Positions 1-5,603 of a stretch of DNA of 64,000 nucleotides are shown here, one piece after another. A model generated the notes under the pieces. It was not told the DNA's origin, made no database searches, and worked only from the letters and a program-made list of their open reading frames with translations. The position numbers and the translations under genes were made by a program. Numbering within the stretch: position 1 is the first letter of the stretch; each line of letters opens with the position of its first letter. Origin of the DNA: Candidatus Proruminimicrobium quisquiliarum (GTDB taxonomy: Bacteria; Elusimicrobiota; Endomicrobiia; Endomicrobiales; Endomicrobiaceae); assembly GCA_018433245.1 (NCBI GenBank), contig JAHDRN010000013.1, positions 78,979 through 142,978 of the forward strand, in the 5' to 3' direction.

Positions 1-318
1 ATCATAGACGCAACGAAAAAATTTACACAAATAAGAGCCGGAGGATTCAGGAAAGATTTATATTTTGCGGAGAACTATTTAAGTCTAATAAGAATTTTTA
101 AAAAAAATATTGCAGTGATGTGTTTTCAAAATTGTAAAAGAGCAAAAGATATATATATACAAGCAATGGAAATTTTAAACATTAGACGAGAATTTATTGT
201 TTACAAACATTGCATAAGGCATAAAAAGACCGGCGGAAAAATATTTTTTAAGGATATTAAGCCGGATATGAATCCAAAAATTGAATTTAAAGGGAGCAAC
301 ACATGGACGACGATTTGA
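1..318 (+). CDS. Phage protein of unknown function, 5'-truncated by window edge
   Basis: The reading frame is open from base 1 to the stop at 318, so the gene begins upstream of the window and at least 105 C-terminal residues are present. An internal ATG at 115 has no good ribosome binding site, so it is unlikely to be the start. The visible part has a hydrophobic strand (FKKNIAVMCF) followed by a basic helix. This order loosely recalls the middle of a small P-loop ATPase such as the one encoded at 1847, but no Walker motif is present in the visible part. It overlaps the next gene by 16 bases, consistent with one early transcript. I do not recognise the family. Confidence 0.55.
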   Translation: MIDATKKFTQIRAGGFRKDLYFAENYLSLIRIFKKNIAVMCFQNCKRAKDIYIQAMEILNIRREFIVYKHCIRHKKTGGKIFFKDIKPDMNPKIEFKGSNTWTTI

Positions 319-509
319 AGTTGAGTATTAACATCGCAAAATTTTCATTGCAGACGTGCATTTTGACAAACGAACAGCTCGGGAAACTGACGAGAGTAAT
401 TTTATGGCAAGCGACGCATCATGTTGATGGCAAAGAAGTAGCACAGCTTTTGGGGCAAGATAAAATATTGCTTGAAGTTTTTGACAGATACAAAAAAGAG
501 TCAATTTAA
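303..509 (+). CDS. Small phage protein of unknown function (68 aa)
   Basis: This short gene starts with ATG preceded by an AAAGGGAGCAAC ribosome binding site and overlaps the preceding gene by 16 bases. The product is a soluble, mostly helical 68-residue protein with a central hydrophobic helix (LTRVILWQA) and an acidic C-terminal half. No metal-binding or catalytic motif is visible. Tight packing between phage genes and the good Shine-Dalgarno sequence are the reasons to call it. Function unknown. Confidence 0.55.
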   Translation: MDDDLKLSINIAKFSLQTCILTNEQLGKLTRVILWQATHHVDGKEVAQLLGQDKILLEVFDRYKKESI

Positions 510-532
510 AAATTTAAAACAGGAGCGTAAAA

Positions 533-1048
533 ATGGCTAATCTTTGTGACAAATGTAAACACACTCGGGGAAAGTGTAATCCGGGTATGACTAGAACTGG
601 GAAACCGAAAAATGAGTTCCTTGACAGTGGGGATGTTGCAGAGTGCGATACTTTTGAACCTAAAGAAGAAGCAAAAACTTTCGTGGCCGGTAGACCGAGT
701 ATGACTGAATTTGAGAGATTTCAACATTCGTTTTTGTTTTGGAAACAAAGACTTGGATTGCATGGTTGGAAAATTTTATCTTTTGAACAACGGCCGTATA
801 AAGAGAGCAGAGCTTACGCAACAGTAAATTACGTGCCGGAACAAAGGGAATGCTGGGTATATTTTTATGGCAGTGAGGACGACCCTAAAATAAATGTTTC
901 AGACAGAGCATTGCATGAAGTATTGCATTTACTGTTAGCTGATTGTAATGTGCCGGATTCTGTATTGCACACGATTATAAATACAACCTTAGATTTACTG
1001 CACGATAAGACGATTACTTGGGAATTGAAAAAAGGTAAAAACTTTTAA
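533..1048 (+). CDS. Putative zinc metallopeptidase-like phage protein with HEXXH motif
   Basis: The 171-residue product has an N-terminal Cys cluster (CDKCKHTRGKC, about residues 5-15) that may bind zinc. Its C-terminal half contains HEVLH at residues 128-132, in the hydrophobic helix context expected for a zincin active site (ALHEVLHLLL). Residues 65-110 look like a beta-rich substrate-cradle segment. Proteins with this layout occur in early regions of gut and termite phages; their substrate is unknown. The start ATG follows a good AGGAG site. It could be a SprT/WSS1-like DNA-associated protease, but that is inference. The HEXXH motif is seen directly; the third metal ligand cannot be assigned. 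Confidence 0.6.
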   Translation: MANLCDKCKHTRGKCNPGMTRTGKPKNEFLDSGDVAECDTFEPKEEAKTFVAGRPSMTEFERFQHSFLFWKQRLGLHGWKILSFEQRPYKESRAYATVNYVPEQRECWVYFYGSEDDPKINVSDRALHEVLHLLLADCNVPDSVLHTIINTTLDLLHDKTITWELKKGKNF

Positions 1049-1049
1049 A

Positions 1050-1127
1050 ATGGAAAATTCAGGAATAGTTTTAATGTTATTTATCGTCGTAGCAATGATT
1101 ATGTTTTTTATTAAAAACAGGAGATAA
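1050..1127 (+). CDS. Possible 25-residue single-pass membrane peptide
   Basis: A 25-codon frame lies exactly in the gap between two genes, two bases after the previous stop and four bases before the next start. It encodes a short polar N-terminus, a hydrophobic stretch of about 17 residues (IVLMLFIVVAMIMFFI) and a basic tail (KNRR). This is the standard shape of a tiny membrane peptide. An AAAAGG sequence upstream could serve as a weak ribosome binding site. Its exact fit into the gap supports it, but the small size leaves chance as an alternative. Confidence 0.35.
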   Translation: MENSGIVLMLFIVVAMIMFFIKNRR

Positions 1128-1130
1128 GTA

Positions 1131-1385
1131 ATGCGAATATATAAAGTCGGACAAACTATTTTTTACAGATATGGGTTTGAAAAATATCAAAAAGTAGAAA
1201 TAATAAAAATCGGCGTTAAAAACAGCTGTCCTTACTGCCAAGATAAAAATATTTGCAAAAACAAAAGAGATAATAATTTTAAAGTTTGGCTTTCCAATGG
1301 TCGCATAACAAATATTTGTGATTTAGACAGAGGATATAAACATAAATTTGGCAGGATTATAAGGGGGAGAGATGGGAAAAGATAA
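1131..1385 (+). CDS. Small Cys-containing phage protein, putative zinc binder
   Basis: This 84-residue protein starts at an ATG with a clear AGGAGATAA ribosome binding site. It has a short beta-rich N-terminus (SH3-like pattern: VGQTIFYRYG, KVEIIKIG) followed by CPYCQDKNIC, which could hold a metal with one more ligand. The C-terminus is basic. The pattern of an SH3-like barrel with an inserted Cys loop is known in small phage proteins but does not identify a function. It overlaps the next gene by 14 bases. Confidence 0.55.
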   Translation: MRIYKVGQTIFYRYGFEKYQKVEIIKIGVKNSCPYCQDKNICKNKRDNNFKVWLSNGRITNICDLDRGYKHKFGRIIRGRDGKR

Positions 1386-1842
1386 AGTCAGAAAATGCAG
1401 GGTTTGCGGATTTACAAATAAGGACTGTAATGTATGCAGTTTAGACAACTTCCATGCTTGCATTGAAAAGACCGGGGAACCGTGCCACTGGGTAGAAGAT
1501 GATTTATGCAGTGCCTGTGAAAGTGAGATGGAAAAAAGAAAAGCAATGCCGTGTCAAATGAAAGATGTTGCAAAGAAAGTAATTGTTCACATGAAGCAAT
1601 TATCAATAGTTTGTGGCATACCGTTTGCAACGATGTATTCTGTGCGTGATGTTGAAAAACATGTAAAGATGGCATTGACTGCTCACGGGCATATAATTAA
1701 AGAGTTTGCCTGTCTTGGATGGAACGAACAACATCATAAGATATTCGTTGAATTTCAGGCGGTATTGCTTAAAAAACAAATATATAAATTCCGTTCCGTC
1801 TATACCTTCAGGGATAGAATATCGGGATTAAAGAGAGGTTAA
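1372..1842 (+). CDS. Phage zinc-ribbon protein (Cys-rich N-terminus)
   Basis: The N-terminal half carries many cysteines in pairs: CRVCG, CNVC, a lone C, then CHWVEDDLCSAC (about residues 9-49). The segment TGEPCHWVEDDLCSAC is one I recognise as recurring in small proteins of phages and prophages. It probably folds as a zinc ribbon. Residues 60-150 are a helical-beta domain without recognised motifs. The ATG follows an AGGGGGAGAG site inside the end of the preceding gene. The role is unknown; nucleic-acid binding is a reasonable guess. Confidence 0.65.
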   Translation: MGKDKVRKCRVCGFTNKDCNVCSLDNFHACIEKTGEPCHWVEDDLCSACESEMEKRKAMPCQMKDVAKKVIVHMKQLSIVCGIPFATMYSVRDVEKHVKMALTAHGHIIKEFACLGWNEQHHKIFVEFQAVLLKKQIYKFRSVYTFRDRISGLKRG

Positions 1843-1846
1843 AACT

Positions 1847-2314
1847 ATGGGATTTAAAAATTTAATTGAAGCAAATGAAAAATTGATAAAAACTATATAC
1901 GAAAGAGAGAAGAGAATCGCAGAATTAGAAAATCAATTAGCTGACGTTTACAGGAGGCAGGCTAACGATAGAATATTAAATAAAGGAGACGATACGATGA
2001 TAATAATTGCAAGAGGGAAAGGGGAAGGAAAGACAAGCGAACTTATCAAGATGGCAGACGGTACACAAAATATAATTTTATGCAAAAATACGCTATCTGC
2101 TCGGAGAATTCAAGAACAAGCAAAAACCATGGGCTGTAAAATTAATAAACCGATAGTATTTGCCGAGTTTATAGGCTCACTAAAAAAATATATATCGTTC
2201 CCCGGGAAACTGCTTATAGACGATGTTGATTTGCAAGGCCTCTTAAGATATTATTTTGGGCCGTACAGATTTGAAATTGAAGCGGTAACTTTAACAACAG
2301 GAGAGGAAGAATGA
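1847..2314 (+). CDS. Small P-loop NTPase-like phage protein with N-terminal coiled coil
   Basis: The 155-residue product begins with a coiled-coil segment (residues 1-45, AELENQLADVYRRQ). An ATPase-like half follows, with a Walker A-type loop GKGEGKTS at about residues 57-64 and a Walker B-like strand KLLIDDVD near residue 122. The internal Met51 (ATG at 1997) is preceded by AAAGGAGACGATACG, a better ribosome binding site than many in this region. The ATPase half may therefore be made separately as well as fused. It overlaps the following gene by 4 bases (ATGA). The family is not identified; a role in DNA transactions is inference. Confidence 0.6.
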   Translation: MGFKNLIEANEKLIKTIYEREKRIAELENQLADVYRRQANDRILNKGDDTMIIIARGKGEGKTSELIKMADGTQNIILCKNTLSARRIQEQAKTMGCKINKPIVFAEFIGSLKKYISFPGKLLIDDVDLQGLLRYYFGPYRFEIEAVTLTTGEEE

Positions 2315-2613
2315 GTGAACCAACGGATGTACAGAAGTTAATAGCGGACGAATGCGATGCAATTAAAATTTTATTGCTTGAGAAAAATAAAGCATACGGC
2401 AATAGTGCCATGGATCCGGTAAAGATTTTCTCTAAACTTTCAAATGAAGAACAAATCAAAGTCCGCATAGACGATAAAATAAGCAGAATTTCAAGAGGAC
2501 AACAAAGCAGTATTCAGGAAGATACAGAACAGGATTTAATCGGATATTTGATTTTATTAAGAGTGTGCCGGAAGTTTCAAAAAATTAAAAATAAACGGGA
2601 GAAAAAAATATGA
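2311..2613 (+). CDS. Nucleotide modification associated domain 1 (Nmad1/DUF1599) protein
   Basis: The 100-residue sequence matches what I know of the DUF1599/Nmad1 family. It has KNKAYGNSAMDP early, then IFSKLSNEEQIKVRIDDKI, and a C-terminal acidic helix EDTEQDLIGYLILL. These charged positions (E, R, D, D) are the family's signature and suggest a metal-dependent all-alpha nucleotide-handling fold related to MazG-like enzymes. Such proteins are common in phages and have been linked to nucleotide modification by genome-context work. ATG follows CAGGAGAGGAAG. It overlaps both neighbours by 4 bases, so it lies in one translationally coupled run. Confidence 0.75.
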   Translation: MSEPTDVQKLIADECDAIKILLLEKNKAYGNSAMDPVKIFSKLSNEEQIKVRIDDKISRISRGQQSSIQEDTEQDLIGYLILLRVCRKFQKIKNKREKKI

Positions 2614-2957
2614 GTTGGGGAGAAAGAAGTTGTAAAAATAAGCCGTGTCCTATTCCAGATAAATGCGATTGCTATACTTGTAACGTTGACTGTCCGAGTT
2701 ATGAATGGGATGGTATAACAGCGCCGGATTCTGTATCACATAAAAATACTGAAGAAAAAGCAGAAGAAAAAACTAAAGCCGGCGAATTGGCAAAGAATTT
2801 TAAAATAATAAAGAAACAATTTGTAAGAGACGTTTCAAGATGTGTTAGATGCAGCGCTATTTTCGGTTTGCAGGCCCAAAGACGTGTAATAAAACATTCT
2901 GGTCAAAAAATCGGCGTATGCCAAAAATGCTATGAAGAAATAACGGGAAGAAAATAA
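2610..2957 (+). CDS. Cys-rich phage protein with two putative zinc-binding clusters
   Basis: The N-terminus holds CKNKPCPIPDKCDCYTC followed by C (residues 8-28), a dense Cys cluster. The C-terminal third has CVRC (about residue 77) and CQKC (about residue 104), the spacing of a four-Cys zinc ribbon. An acidic and basic linker of about 40 residues joins them. It starts inside the stop of the preceding gene (ATGA overlap) with a GGGAG site. The function is not recognised; a DNA- or protein-binding adaptor is plausible. Confidence 0.6.
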   Translation: MSWGERSCKNKPCPIPDKCDCYTCNVDCPSYEWDGITAPDSVSHKNTEEKAEEKTKAGELAKNFKIIKKQFVRDVSRCVRCSAIFGLQAQRRVIKHSGQKIGVCQKCYEEITGRK

Positions 2958-2958
2958 A

Positions 2959-3252
2959 ATGCCGATAAAGAAAGAGAATAAACATCTATATCCGAAAAAC
3001 TGGCGAGAGATACGAGACGGCGTAATTGCAAAAGCAAATAATAAATGCGAGTTATGTGATGCTGAAAATTATAAACCGCATCCGGTTACCGGGGCAAAGG
3101 TTGTTTTAACCGTGCATCATTGCGACTATAAACCAAACAATAATAAGCCGTATAATTTATTTGCATTGTGTCAGAGATGTCATAACCGGTTAGACAAAAA
3201 ATGGAGAGCGCATACGAGAGAAAAGACTAAAAACAAAAATAAAATAAAATGA
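2959..3252 (+). CDS. HNH endonuclease
   Basis: This 97-residue protein has the complete layout of a zinc-containing HNH nuclease: C30-x2-C33, then the catalytic-strand pair H53-H54 (LTVHHCDYKPNNN), then C71-x2-C74-H75 (LCQRCHNRLD). In phages such small HNH proteins often sit near the terminase genes and assist DNA cleavage during packaging; others are free-standing homing nucleases. Here it lies about 2 kb before the terminase genes and is followed by the radical SAM gene, with stop and start codons only six bases apart. The family call is firm. The packaging role is inference. Confidence 0.85.
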   Translation: MPIKKENKHLYPKNWREIRDGVIAKANNKCELCDAENYKPHPVTGAKVVLTVHHCDYKPNNNKPYNLFALCQRCHNRLDKKWRAHTREKTKNKNKIK

Positions 3253-3258
3253 AATGAA

Positions 3259-4095
3259 ATGAAAATAGCAAGAGTGTTTTGTTCTAAAACTTCATATTGT
3301 CCGACAGATGAACATGTTTATTTTGATGTTCCGGATATGTTTACGCCAAAAGATTATGACGAAGTGTATATATCTTGCACGTTTACATGGGATAAAGAAA
3401 AAATGTTATTTTTATGGAAAGCCTGGCAAGAAAACGGCAAAAAAGTTTTTTACGGCGGCCCGGCTGTAGATGCCCCATCATTTGGCTACAGTGGAAAACC
3501 TTTTATACCCGGTATGTTTGTAAAAAAAGGAGTTGTATTTACATCAAGAGGTTGTCCGAATAAATGCAAGTTTTGTTTCGTGCCATGGCGCGAAGGTAAA
3601 ATTAAAGAACTTCCGATAACAGAAGGAAATATTATTCAAGATAATAATTTTTTAGCCTGCAGTGATAAGCATAGAAATTTAGTTTATGAAATGCTTAAAA
3701 AACAGCATACGATAGAATTTAAAGGTGGTTTAGAAGCTCGCAGAATTACAAGCTCTGAAGCTGAAAAATTGAGAGGGTTAAGTATAAGGAGTTTGTTTTT
3801 AGCTTGTGATACGCCTTCAGCGCTTAAAGGAACAATAAAGGCTATTAAAATATTAAAAAAAGCAGGATTTACGCGGCATCATATTTATTGTTATGTGATA
3901 TGCGGAAAAAATATGGATGAAGAATATGCAAGATGTAAGAGTTTATTTGATGCCGGATGTATGCCGTTTGTTCAACTTTTCAAAGACGAAAAAAACAGCA
4001 TTAAATATTCACGAGAATGGTTACTTTTTGCAAGAGCATTAAGCAGACCGGCAAGCGCTGCATCGGTTTTAAGTGGTAAAACAAAAATTTGGTAG
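3259..4095 (+). CDS. Phage radical SAM enzyme
   Basis: The 278-residue product contains C99-x3-C103-x2-C106 (RGCPNKCKFCFVPW), the cluster that binds the 4Fe-4S centre in radical S-adenosylmethionine enzymes. An N-terminal domain of about 95 residues precedes the barrel (KKVFYGGPAVD near residue 75), reminiscent of the B12-binding-like domain that comes first in some such enzymes, though no DxHxxG motif is visible. Strand and helix order after the cluster fits a partial TIM barrel. No SPASM Cys set follows. The start is the last of three overlapping ATG triplets. The substrate is unknown; its place beside the Nmad1 and HNH genes makes nucleotide or DNA modification worth testing. Confidence 0.8.
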   Translation: MKIARVFCSKTSYCPTDEHVYFDVPDMFTPKDYDEVYISCTFTWDKEKMLFLWKAWQENGKKVFYGGPAVDAPSFGYSGKPFIPGMFVKKGVVFTSRGCPNKCKFCFVPWREGKIKELPITEGNIIQDNNFLACSDKHRNLVYEMLKKQHTIEFKGGLEARRITSSEAEKLRGLSIRSLFLACDTPSALKGTIKAIKILKKAGFTRHHIYCYVICGKNMDEEYARCKSLFDAGCMPFVQLFKDEKNSIKYSREWLLFARALSRPASAASVLSGKTKIW

Positions 4096-4107
4096 AGAGG
4101 TTAAACA

Positions 4108-4176
4108 ATGAAAAAATGCATGAGTAAAAAATATGATCTGCAGGCGCAGTTTAAAATTTTTAAAGATGAATTTTAA
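4108..4176 (+). CDS. Possible 22-residue peptide
   Basis: A short frame starts with ATG 14 bases after the sequence AGAGAGG. This leader closely matches the one in front of the gene at 1847 (AGAGAGGTTAAA in both). It encodes a basic, amphipathic 22-residue peptide (MKKCMSKKYD, then QFKIFKDEF). The good ribosome binding site is the main support; length and composition say little. It lies between the radical SAM gene and the last early gene. Confidence 0.3.
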   Translation: MKKCMSKKYDLQAQFKIFKDEF

Positions 4177-4240
4177 ACCACAGATATCGCATGGAATAAT
4201 CAATCGTATCATTAAAGTGTTAAAATAAACGAGGGAATAA

Positions 4241-4516
4241 ATGATTAAAATAAAAATTAATGTTGAGAATTCAATAGATAAAATAAACATTGCTGATCTA
4301 ATAAAATGGCGCAATCAAATTATAAGCTGTTTTGATGTAAAAAATATTGCTGAAATAGAATTGGTAATAAAAAGAAAACTCTTTGTTATGATCGAGAGAG
4401 AAAGATTATTGAGGGCTATCAGGGGCAAACCAATTTTCAGTATTGTGATGTCTCCTATTGCATTATTAAGACAGCCGGATTATTTTTTTGGAATGAAAAT
4501 AGTAGTAAGAGAATGA
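4241..4516 (+). CDS. Phage protein of unknown function (91 aa)
   Basis: The gene begins at ATG after an ACGAGGGAATAA leader and encodes a mixed alpha-beta protein. It opens with a beta strand (IKIKINVE) and then a helix with KWRNQI. A hydrophobic C-terminal segment (PIFSIVMSPIALL) is probably buried rather than membrane-spanning. It is the last gene of the early plus-strand block and is followed about 170 bases later by a strong terminator. No family recognised. Confidence 0.5.
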   Translation: MIKIKINVENSIDKINIADLIKWRNQIISCFDVKNIAEIELVIKRKLFVMIERERLLRAIRGKPIFSIVMSPIALLRQPDYFFGMKIVVRE

Positions 4517-4521
4517 CCTAA

Positions 4522-4668
4522 TTAGTTTGATTTTTTGAGACGTTGGTAGTATGATTGTTTGACGAGTTTGATACGGACTTTTTGGCAGTACTGCTTATCA
4601 CAAAACTTTCGGCGTGGATGACCGTCTAATTTAGATCCGCACACAGGACAAGTTTTTGGTTTAATAAT
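4522..4668 (-). CDS. Minus-strand zinc-ribbon frame without ATG/GTG/TTG start
   Basis: On the minus strand a 48-codon open frame runs between in-frame stops. It encodes KPKTCPVCGSKLDGHP, then RRKFCDKQYCQ, and ends in a basic tail (YYQRLKKSN). CxxC followed by CxxxxC and a basic helix is the pattern of a widespread family of tiny phage and plasmid zinc ribbons. No ATG, GTG or TTG precedes the first Cys; the only candidates are two ATT codons, and no Shine-Dalgarno sequence is near. It could start at ATT, be the 3' remnant of a broken gene, or be translated after a frameshift. The zinc-binding pattern makes pure chance unlikely. Confidence 0.4.
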   Translation of the reverse strand: MIKPKTCPVCGSKLDGHPRRKFCDKQYCQKVRIKLVKQSYYQRLKKSN

Positions 4669-4683
4669 TTTTTATTTTAAGTG

Positions 4684-4717
4684 CAGACCGGAGAACAAGT
4701 CTCCGGTCTGTTTTTTT
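4684..4717 (+). terminator. Rho-independent terminator after early genes
   Basis: A perfect 11-bp GC-rich stem (CAGACCGGAGA with TCTCCGGTCTG), a five-base loop and seven consecutive T residues follow the last early gene by about 170 bases. It would end the early plus-strand transcript. On the minus strand the hairpin is not followed by a T run, so termination there is doubtful. Confidence 0.9.
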
Positions 4718-4719
4718 GG

Positions 4720-4794
4720 TTACTTCCTTAATAATTCAATGAATCTCAAAATCAACTCAATGAGTATCAGAATAGTATTTATATCTAGTTTCAT
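4720..4794 (-). CDS. Possible 24-residue hydrophobic peptide on the minus strand
   Basis: A 24-codon minus-strand frame starts at ATG after a GGGGGTGTGAAA leader. It encodes a short charged N-terminus (MKLDIN), a long aliphatic helix (ILILIELILRFIELL) and a basic end (RK). This resembles small amphipathic membrane peptides such as type I toxins. A TATAGT hexamer 20-25 bases upstream on the minus strand could be a -10 element, but no good -35 is visible. It sits between two hairpins in the phage regulatory island. Function unproven. Confidence 0.35.
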   Translation of the reverse strand: MKLDINTILILIELILRFIELLRK

Positions 4795-4851
4795 TTTCAC
4801 ACCCCCTACTATACAACACAATTTATAACGATTTCCTGATGCCAGGAAGCC

Positions 4852-4890
4852 AAAAAACAGACTTTGGAATTAATTCTGAGCCTGTTTTTT
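4852..4890. terminator. Bidirectional hairpin with A/T-rich arms
   Basis: The arms AAAAAACAG and CTGTTTTTT pair over nine bases, flanking a 21-base loop that contains the palindrome GAATTAATTC. Because one arm is A-rich and the other T-rich, each strand has a T run at the 3' side, as in bidirectional terminators. It would insulate the minus-strand frames from the late plus-strand operon. The long loop lowers confidence. Confidence 0.45.
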
Positions 4891-4911
4891 AATTTCTATC
4901 CTGTGCTAAAA

Positions 4912-4998
4912 GCGTGAACAGAAAGTGAGAACAAAAATCAATATTGCCACCGTTATAAAAGCGTGAACAAAAGTGCATTTTCAGCCACTGATATATGA
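4912..4998 (+). repeat. 87-bp direct repeat, copy 1 (upstream of terminase genes)
   Basis: This segment aligns without gaps to 6928-7014, with about 72 of 87 positions identical, including the blocks TCAATATTGCCACCGT and GCATTTTCAGCCACT. Within copy 1 the motif AAAGCGTGAACA also occurs a second time just upstream, so the element is internally repetitive. It ends in ATATATGA, which creates an ATG in frame with the terminase small subunit. It could be a late promoter/operator pair, a packaging-recognition site or a relic of an IS21-like end. Confidence 0.8.
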
Positions 4999-5024
4999 GT
5001 CTTATTATCACTACAGAGGGTTGT

Positions 5025-5603
5025 ATGGCTGAGAATGAACAAGAAAAACAAGAAGAACAGAAACAAGATCAAGAGAACGTAACGGATAAACCTGAAGACA
5101 CAGAACCGTTTAAAGTTCAGCTTGATTTTGTGAAAACGTTTTTTAATGAAATACCAGTAAAGGTAACGCCAAAACAGGAACTCTTTTGTCAGGAATATCT
5201 TAAATGCGGAAATGCGGCTGAAGCATACAGACGGTCGTTTGGTACCGATGGAATGAAGCCAGAATCGGTATGGCAATGTGCAAGCCGTTTAAAAAATAAT
5301 TCAAAAGTAATTGCAAGGCTTGCGCAGCTGCACGAAAAGGCAGTGGATAAAACAATAATGTCATCCATTGATGTATTAAAAGGATTTACTATTATTGCGC
5401 AATCTGAAAAAAACGTAGGCTTTAAATTGAAAGCTTTGGAAATGCTCGGCAAATACCATAAATTGTTTAAGGATGCTTCGGACTCTAATCCAACCGTACC
5501 GGTTGCTTCTAACATAACAGTAACTTTTATATCAAACAAAAAAGAAACTCATATAGAACAACAGCCAAAACAACAACAACTTACGCAGGAAGGAACAAAA
5601 TGA
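5025..5603 (+). CDS. terS: Terminase small subunit
   Basis: The protein recognises phage DNA and delivers it to the large terminase subunit for packaging. After an acidic, Gln-rich N-terminus of about 45 residues comes the Terminase_2-type core: TPKQELFCQEYLKCGNAAEA, then a helix-turn-helix-like segment with RRSF, and ASRLKNNSKVIARLAQL. A further helical segment (IAQSEKNVGFKLKALEMLGKYHKLF) is also typical. I chose ATG 5025, which has AGAGGG upstream; an in-frame ATG at 4995 belongs to the end of the 87-bp repeat and has no ribosome binding site. The stop overlaps the large-subunit start by 4 bases. Confidence 0.85.
   Translation: MAENEQEKQEEQKQDQENVTDKPEDTEPFKVQLDFVKTFFNEIPVKVTPKQELFCQEYLKCGNAAEAYRRSFGTDGMKPESVWQCASRLKNNSKVIARLAQLHEKAVDKTIMSSIDVLKGFTIIAQSEKNVGFKLKALEMLGKYHKLFKDASDSNPTVPVASNITVTFISNKKETHIEQQPKQQQLTQEGTK

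Noticed and set aside
4995..5024. Earlier ATG for the terminase small subunit
   Set aside because: The ATG belongs to the conserved end of the 87-bp repeat; the second repeat copy has the same ATG but no gene there, so 5025 with AGAGGG is preferred.
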